DNA of 7,344 nt. Origin: Spirochaetia bacterium UBA6919. Lineage in GTDB: Bacteria; Spirochaetota; UBA6919. The stretch spans positions 2,257 to 9,600 of the forward strand of contig DKAT01000095.1 in the NCBI GenBank assembly GCA_002450905.1, given 5' to 3'. The position numbers and the translations under genes are program-made. The notes beneath the pieces were generated by a model. The model searched no databases and was not told the origin of the DNA. It saw only the letters and a program-made list of their open reading frames with translations. Below are positions 1-4,021 of the stretch, piece by piece; within the stretch, counting starts at the first letter, position 1, and the number at the start of each line of letters is the position of its first letter.

Positions 1-1
1 C

Positions 2-298
2 AAACATTATTATAAAAATGGCAAAATCAAATCCACCGGGCGTTATATAAACGGAAAGGCGCATGGTGCTCATAAATTTTATTATAGAAATGGAAAACTA
101 AAGAAAATCAATCATTTTAGAAACGGCAATCTCCATGGAACTAACAAAGGATATTATCCCAATGGAAAACTCAAATGGATTAAATCATTTAAAAATGGTA
201 AGGGTCACGGAACTTTCAAAACATATGATAAAAATGGACGTTTAAGATCTAAAGAAATTTATAAAAATGGTATAAAAGTCAAAGGGATTTATCAATAA
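2..298 (+). CDS. MORN_2 / YwqK-type repeat protein, 3' fragment
   Basis: Frame 2 is open from the window edge to TAA at 296-298, giving 98 residues with no start inside the window; the 5' part is missing. The visible protein is four repeats of exactly 24 residues (1-24, 25-48, 49-72, 73-98; 72 bases each). Each carries a Y(Y/D)xNG(K/R)(I/L)(K/R) core followed by a second xNGxxHG turn, as in the beta-hairpin MORN_2 family (often named 'YwqK family antitoxin' in databases). The last repeat is degenerate in its second half and ends KGIYQ, which looks like a natural C terminus. The family is of poorly defined function; the antitoxin label is by homology and nothing nearby supports it. I see no uridine-tailed terminator directly after the stop. 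The family call is fairly sure, the function unknown. Confidence 0.8.
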   Translation, partial: KHYYKNGKIKSTGRYINGKAHGAHKFYYRNGKLKKINHFRNGNLHGTNKGYYPNGKLKWIKSFKNGKGHGTFKTYDKNGRLRSKEIYKNGIKVKGIYQ

Positions 299-339
299 AA
301 CGCAAAATGATCTTTAAAGAAATATACAAGAGGATTCAC

Positions 340-437
340 ATGGCTTAATGATTTTAAGCTGGACAGCCACCAAGATCTCACAAGTGAAGATGGCTGTCCA
401 AATGGGGCGATTGGTTCAATCGCTCCTTAAAAGATAA
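340..437 (+). CDS. Possible leader ORFs: a 2-codon ORF overlapping a 29-codon ORF
   Basis: AAGAGGA at 328-334 is a reasonable SD, 6 bases before ATG at 340. That ATG opens a two-codon ORF (Met-Ala-stop, TAA 346-348), whose stop overlaps a second ATG at 348 (TAATG). The second ORF runs to TAA at 435-437 and encodes 29 residues (starts MILSWTATK, ends LVQSLLKR). It has no SD of its own, so reinitiation after the two-codon ORF is the obvious way to translate it. It covers the hairpin at 404-426 and the 5' arm of the SD-masking hairpin at 423-453, so a ribosome moving along it would open both. I recognise no family. The two other + frames are also partly open here (311-430 and 388-459), so chance is a real alternative. 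It could be a leader peptide, a decayed gene end, or nothing. Confidence 0.3.
360..400. repeat. Inverted repeat with 10-bp perfect arms
   Basis: TGGACAGCCA (360-369) is exactly complementary to TGGCTGTCCA (391-400), around a 21-base interior that can itself fold (a short CAC/GTG stem near 379-386). There is no T-run after the right arm, so it does not look like an intrinsic terminator. It is the first of three consecutive inverted repeats in the leader of the FN3 gene. Confidence 0.6.
404..426 (+). promoter_or_regulatory. Leader hairpin competing with the SD-masking hairpin
   Basis: Bases 407-413 (GCGATTG) and 417-423 (CAATCGC) pair perfectly around a 3-base GTT loop. Pairing extends outward with one G-T wobble to 404-406/424-426, giving a 10-pair stem. 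Its 3' arm shares bases 423-426 with the 5' arm of the next hairpin (423-453), so the two cannot both form completely. That is the geometry of an RNA switch. The role is inferred from sequence only. It could instead be the terminator of the upstream gene, but the following tract is mixed A/T until the T-run at 442-447. Confidence 0.5.
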
Positions 438-453
438 TTTATTTTTTAAGGAG
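423..453 (+). promoter_or_regulatory. Hairpin masking the ribosome binding site of the FN3 gene
   Basis: CTCCTTAAAA (423-432) is perfectly complementary to TTTTAAGGAG (444-453) across an 11-base loop. The right arm contains AAGGAG (448-453), 6 bases before the ATG at 460, so it is the SD of that gene. If this stem forms in the mRNA, the SD is fully paired. Opening it by the competing hairpin at 404-426, by translation through 437, or by temperature would allow initiation. The complementarity is seen directly; the control role is inference. Confidence 0.6.
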
Positions 454-588
454 TTCAATATGCAAGGGAAGATTTCTTTTGCGGGTAAGATCATTATGAT
501 TTTATTCATATTAACAGTGATTGGTTTAGGGATTAATTTGAACAAGTGTTCGGATGATCCTGTTAATACAGCTATGGGTGATACCTCT

Positions 589-1605
589 GATAAAACATCA
601 CCAACACCTGGAGGTTCAGGGAATATTACTGCCACAGGGGTTTCCAGTACGAGCCTTACATTAAACTAGATTATGGCTACGGATAACAGTAGTTCTCAAA
701 ATACCCTCACCTATAAGGTCTATCGATCCAATAGTAATAATATCAGTACAGTATCGTTAGCAACGACCAATGGTACTTTAGTGGGGTCAGAAACAGCCAA
801 TATATCCACAATGAATGTCACCGGTTTAACGGCTAGTACAACCTATTATTTCAATGTGATCGTTAAAGATCAGGCAGGGAATCAAGCGATTTACAACACC
901 TTAACCCAGGCTACATCAGCTGCACCCGACACAACCCCGCCCACACCGGGGAATGGGGGTACTATTACTACATCCAGCGTAACAAGTACCAGTTTAAATC
1001 TTAATTGGACTATGGCAACCGATGCTGTGACCCCTCAAAGTGGTCTTACTTACAGGGTATTCCGATCCTCAACCAATAACATCAGCACAGTGGCTCTTGC
1101 AATTGCCAATGGTACCGAGATTGGAACAGAAATAACCAATATTTCAGGTAAGAGTGTTACCGGATTAACTGTCAGTACAACCTATTATTTTAATGTGGTT
1201 GTTAAAGACGGGGCAGGAAATCAAGCGGTTTACACCACTGTGAGTCAAACGACTACTGCGTCTCCCGATACAACTCCACCCACACCGGGTAATTCAGGAA
1301 TCCTTACGGTATCCAATGTAGGAACTAACAGTTTAAATATCAATTGGACCATGGGTAGTGATAATGTGAGTGCTCAGAGTGCATTAACGTATAGAGTGTT
1401 TAGATCCTTAAGTAACAATATGACTACTGTAGCCAATACCCTTGCGAATGGTACGGAGATTGGTTCAGAAACTGCAAATATCTCTTCAAAGAGCGTCAGT
1501 GGGTTATCAGCCAATACAACCTATTATTTCAATGTGGTAATTAAGGATGTTGCAGGGAATCAGGTAATTTATACAACTGTATCTCAAGTGACGAATGGAA
1601 CAGTA
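589..1605 (+). repeat. Three tandem FN3-coding repeats of 339 bases
   Basis: The units 589-927, 928-1266 and 1267-1605 are equal in length to the base, in phase with the reading frame, and visibly similar in DNA as well as protein (for example ACAACCTATTATTTCAATGT-like strands in each). Units 2 and 3 keep the Trp codon that unit 1 has lost at 667. Hand counts of sample 60-base lines give about 50-63% GC here, against about 27-40% in the propeller region after 1870. Such identical-length units are prone to unequal crossover, so repeat number may vary between strains. Confidence 0.8.
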
Positions 1606-2607
1606 AACATTCCCAGTTTCTCAATCCTTAGTGGTGGTTACGATGTAGAACAAAATGTTACAATTACGGTATCTTCACCTGCTTCTTCAACAGTAATTTA
1701 TACTACAGATGGAACAACACCTACTGCTAATTCCAGTTGTACAGCTACAAACGGAACAGCAATATCTTCTGGATCAAGTGTTACTGTCAGTAGAAGTTTA
1801 ACACTCCAGGCAATTGGTTGTAAATCGGGTTGGAATAACTCTTCTGTTAAAAGTGCAACATATACAATTCATCAAATTTATTTTGGTACATCTTCAGGTG
1901 TAAGACGGGTTCCTATTGGTGGCGGTCCTTCCTATAGCTTAGTAAGCAGTGGAGCAGTTTCAGATGTTGAATATGGTTATGGAATAGTTTATTTTACAGA
2001 TTATACCAATGGGATAATCTATAGCTACCCTGCCAGTGGTGGTTCTCTAACTACTCTGGTATCTGGACTTACTGAACCGAGAGGATTAATTTTAGATACT
2101 GCAGCCTCAAAAATCTATTTTTGTGAAGCAAATGGGATTGGTTCTATTCCTATAGGTGGTGGGTCTGTAACACCAATCTTGCCCAGTACTGCAGGAATTA
2201 CAGGTGTAGCTTATTATAATCATCTTCCTGCTGATGGAGGGCCTACAATTTATTTTACTCAATATAATAGCATAAAAAAAATATCAACATCAGGTGGTAC
2301 AGTAACTACCTTAATAACAAATCTAAGTATATCACCAAGCGGACTAACAATAAGTATAGGTGGTGATACAATATATTTTACAGATTTTAATGGCATAATT
2401 GGATCTGTCTCTAGTGGAAGTGTAGATGTGTCGTCTTATACTACAATTGCATCTGGATTATCTGGTCCATATGGTTTAGATTTACAAGGTGGAACATTAA
2501 TGTTATATGTTGCAACAGATTCTGGAGTCTATAAGGTAGGTCTTGGTGGTACTTCAACTCTTTTATCTTCAAATTCAGGATCAACTGGGATATCACTAGA
2601 TTATTAA
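673..2607 (+). CDS. Downstream open part of the interrupted FN3/propeller gene
   Basis: ATG 673 is one codon after the TAG at 667-669 and opens 644 residues. Gene finders will probably report this as a complete gene. It is not a natural start: it lies inside the first FN3 domain (the Met of the repeated NWTMAT segment), has no SD, and the product would have no signal peptide. Termination-reinitiation (TAG ATT ATG) could make this fragment in the cytoplasm at low level. It is better read as the C-terminal 90% of the 460-2607 gene. Confidence 0.5.
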   Translation: MATDNSSSQNTLTYKVYRSNSNNISTVSLATTNGTLVGSETANISTMNVTGLTASTTYYFNVIVKDQAGNQAIYNTLTQATSAAPDTTPPTPGNGGTITTSSVTSTSLNLNWTMATDAVTPQSGLTYRVFRSSTNNISTVALAIANGTEIGTEITNISGKSVTGLTVSTTYYFNVVVKDGAGNQAVYTTVSQTTTASPDTTPPTPGNSGILTVSNVGTNSLNINWTMGSDNVSAQSALTYRVFRSLSNNMTTVANTLANGTEIGSETANISSKSVSGLSANTTYYFNVVIKDVAGNQVIYTTVSQVTNGTVNIPSFSILSGGYDVEQNVTITVSSPASSTVIYTTDGTTPTANSSCTATNGTAISSGSSVTVSRSLTLQAIGCKSGWNNSSVKSATYTIHQIYFGTSSGVRRVPIGGGPSYSLVSSGAVSDVEYGYGIVYFTDYTNGIIYSYPASGGSLTTLVSGLTEPRGLILDTAASKIYFCEANGIGSIPIGGGSVTPILPSTAGITGVAYYNHLPADGGPTIYFTQYNSIKKISTSGGTVTTLITNLSISPSGLTISIGGDTIYFTDFNGIIGSVSSGSVDVSSYTTIASGLSGPYGLDLQGGTLMLYVATDSGVYKVGLGGTSTLLSSNSGSTGISLDY

Positions 2608-2648
2608 ATGATAATTTATATTTTAGAAATAAAATAATCTCCCTAAAT

Positions 2649-2680
2649 AGCGGGGTTTCCAGAGTCCCCGCTTATTATTT
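2649..2680 (+). terminator. Rho-independent-type terminator after the FN3 gene
   Basis: AGCGGGG (2649-2655) pairs perfectly with CCCCGCT (2666-2672) around a 10-base loop, followed by a T-rich tail (TTATTATTT, 2672-2680). It begins 42 bases after the stop at 2607. The T tail is interrupted by A, so it is not a textbook U-tract. A related element with the same preceding AATCTCCCT motif lies after the CHAT gene at 6464-6510. Confidence 0.65.
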
Positions 2681-2690
2681 ATAATTTTTA

Positions 2691-2712
2691 AAAGGAGGAT
2701 ACAATGGATTAA
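2691..2712 (+). promoter_or_regulatory. Strong SD followed by a two-codon start-stop ORF
   Basis: AAAGGAGG (2691-2698) is a near-consensus SD, and ATG follows at 2704 with ideal spacing. The ORF, however, is only Met-Asp-stop (TAA 2710-2712). The CAP gene starts about 100 bases further down with its own SD. The arrangement resembles the Met-Ala-stop ORF at 340-348 upstream of the FN3 gene. It may be a ribosome-stalling leader, or the surviving start of a deleted gene. No function is claimed. Confidence 0.35.
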
Positions 2713-2765
2713 ACTGTCTTTCTACAGGTTTCAACAGACCATGAAAAGTTGGATACCCGGATTTC

Positions 2766-2792
2766 AATATTAATAAAATATTCGTTAATATT
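2766..2792. repeat. AT-only inverted repeat before the CAP gene
   Basis: AATATTAA (2766-2773) is exactly complementary to TTAATATT (2785-2792) around an 11-base loop, ending 5 bases before the SD AGGAG (2798-2802) of the CAP gene. Being pure A/T it is a weak RNA stem and could arise by chance in this composition. A dimeric-regulator operator is an alternative. I see no convincing -35/-10 pair here. Confidence 0.35.
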
Positions 2793-2808
2793 CATTTAGG
2801 AGAAGAAT

Positions 2809-3783
2809 ATGATAAAAAAAATACCCCTTATCTATTTATTGCTTACTCTAGTCTCGTGTTTCCCCATTTTTAACCAGGAACCCCAATCTAGACGAGGTTC
2901 TAATGATAATACATCGAACAGGCAAACATCCTATGATGATTTGTATGATGATAAACCCGATGTCTCAAGAGGTTATGAAGGGATTTTAAAACGATCAGAA
3001 AAAATGAAAGTTTTAAAACGCTTAAATAAAATCAGAAAGATTCACGGTTTACTCCCGGTGCAATATAATGTTAAAGACGATATCAGAACTCAAAAATGTT
3101 CACTCATCATTGCATCGAATGCCCAAATGTCTCATTTTCCCCCTAAAAACTGGAGGAATTGGTCCAAATTAGGTTATGAAGGTTGTAGCAGGAGTAATAT
3201 ATTGATATGGAATTATTCAAGATGGTATCAATTAAAAAGTTCTGAACAAATGTTGGATATATGGCTTGTTGATAATAATGTGGATAGTCTTGGACATCGG
3301 TTATGGCTTCTCAGTCCTTATTTAAAATATGTTTCTTTCGGAAGGGTCGATGGAGTTCCACTTGTTTCCAGTAGTTGGCCTGTAGTTTCTGGTTCAGCCA
3401 TTTCTGTTGTTAATACTAAATTACAAGATATTACGGGGACTAAAACAAGATATATCGCTTATCCATATCATAATTATCCATCTAAGGCGGTGAATCCCGA
3501 CTGGTATATGCATTTTACCATTGTGAAACCTAAAATATCCTATTGGCAGAAAAAAAATGTATCTTTTGACAGAGCTAAAGTATATATCAGGGATGATCAA
3601 AATAGAGATATCCAAATATCATCCACTCAAATTATTCGAAAGCATTATTATGGCACTTCAGATATTTTAAAATGGAAAGTGAATGATGATTTGAGGATAG
3701 GAACGAAGTATTTTGTAACAATTAAAAAAGTTTTAGACAATGGAAAATTAAGATCGTATTCCTATTGGTTTCGTCTTCGATGA
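2809..3783 (+). CDS. CAP/SCP-domain lipoprotein
   Basis: 324 residues. ATG 2809 has AGGAG (2798-2802) at 6 bases. Residues 1-17 are a type II signal peptide (KK, hydrophobic run, LVSC with Cys17), so the mature protein should be lipid-anchored in the envelope. A polar, Asp/Ser/Asn-rich spacer (18-60) leads to a CAP (cysteine-rich secretory protein/PR-1) domain at about 66-180. It shows the LNKIRKIHGLLP helix, MSH (His109), a Cys97/Cys126 pair that might form a disulphide, SSEQMLDIWLVD, and the signature LGHRLWLLSP (GHR 162-164). His109 and His163 fit the two conserved cavity histidines; Glu124 and Glu146 are my tentative matches for the acidic pair. The C-terminal part (about 235-324) is beta-rich, possibly Ig-like. 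Bacterial CAP proteins are secreted or surface proteins of mostly unknown biochemical role. The gene stands alone, with gaps of 201 and 238 bases to its neighbours. Confidence 0.8.
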   Translation: MIKKIPLIYLLLTLVSCFPIFNQEPQSRRGSNDNTSNRQTSYDDLYDDKPDVSRGYEGILKRSEKMKVLKRLNKIRKIHGLLPVQYNVKDDIRTQKCSLIIASNAQMSHFPPKNWRNWSKLGYEGCSRSNILIWNYSRWYQLKSSEQMLDIWLVDNNVDSLGHRLWLLSPYLKYVSFGRVDGVPLVSSSWPVVSGSAISVVNTKLQDITGTKTRYIAYPYHNYPSKAVNPDWYMHFTIVKPKISYWQKKNVSFDRAKVYIRDDQNRDIQISSTQIIRKHYYGTSDILKWKVNDDLRIGTKYFVTIKKVLDNGKLRSYSYWFRLR

Positions 3784-3789
3784 ATAAAT

Positions 3790-3814
3790 TATAGGACAGA
3801 CTGGGAGGGGAACA
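3790..3814 (+). repeat. G-rich 3'-flank element, copy 1
   Basis: The stretch starting 7 bases after the CAP stop matches the stretch starting 7 bases after the CHAT stop (6407-6430). Both read TATAG, then AC(A/T)GACTGGG, then an (A/G)GGGGAACA end, with one single-base indel and two substitutions. The match stops soon after. The same distance from two unrelated stop codons makes chance unlikely. The role is unknown. Confidence 0.5.
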
Positions 3815-3891
3815 CAATAGATATTTCACATAATGGGTTATGAATGTTAGAAAAGATAAAATTATGAAAAAATAATAATTTCAGGAGGAGT

Positions 3892-3942
3892 ATGATGAAA
3901 GTGTATTCAAAATCCGTAATTCTCATACGAAGGCGAGAATGA
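3892..3942 (+). CDS. Possible 16-codon small ORF with a strong SD
   Basis: AGGAGGAG (3883-3890) directly precedes tandem ATG codons at 3892 and 3895; the second has better spacing. The ORF encodes 16 residues, MMKVYSKSVILIRRRE, ending at TGA 3940-3942. Its end overlaps (ATGA) a further 12-codon ORF, 3939-3977, starting MILFVMERLL. Basic residues followed by hydrophobic ones across the two frames look like the start of an exported protein broken by a frameshift, so a decayed gene start is as likely as a leader peptide. The CHAT gene follows at 4022 with its own SD. I recognise no family. Confidence 0.3.
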   Translation: MMKVYSKSVILIRRRE

Positions 3943-4021
3943 TATTATTTGTAATGGAACGTTTATTAGTCTATTAATTTATGTTTTAACATTTTATTTT
4001 TTAAAATATAAGGAGTAATAT

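Larger units (their letters stand above)
460..2607 (+). pseudogene. Exported FN3-repeat / beta-propeller protein, interrupted by an in-frame amber stop
   Basis: One reading frame of 715 codons broken only by TAG at 667-669 (codon 70). Start ATG 460 has AAGGAG at 6 bases. Residues 1-30 form an N-terminal hydrophobic segment (about 10-27) ending in Cys30. The LNKC context is a poor lipobox because Lys is at -1, so a membrane anchor or ordinary signal peptide is also possible. Three FN3 domains follow, each exactly 113 residues (44-156, 157-269, 270-382) with a (D/S)(T/K)T(P/S)PTPG linker and a TTYYFNVxxKDxAGNQ strand. Next is a chitobiase C-terminal-like domain (about 385-471, with YTTDGTTPT), then six YF-type blades of an NHL/YWTD-like propeller (about 472-715). 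Such proteins usually bind carbohydrate or protein at the cell surface. Repeats 2 and 3 read NWTM at the site where repeat 1 reads N-stop-I-M, so a Trp codon became TAG. The rest of the frame is intact, so the mutation is recent, the stop is read through, or it is a sequencing error. Confidence 0.8.

Noticed and set aside
360..400. Inverted repeat as insertion-sequence terminal repeat
   Set aside because: The arms are only 21 bases apart, no transposase is present, and no flanking target duplication was found.
378..635. Minus-strand 85-residue ORF
   Set aside because: It lies opposite the leader hairpins and the signal-peptide region of the FN3 gene, has no SD or family likeness, and reads as a shadow.
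2811..2821. Poly-A run of eight in the first codons of the CAP gene (and others at 2274 and 4451) as phase-variation tracts
   Set aside because: Runs of this length are expected in lysine-rich, AT-rich coding DNA; no evidence of variation.
3421..3615. Minus-strand 64-residue ORF inside the CAP gene
   Set aside because: It is entirely within a well-supported + strand gene and has no recognisable features.
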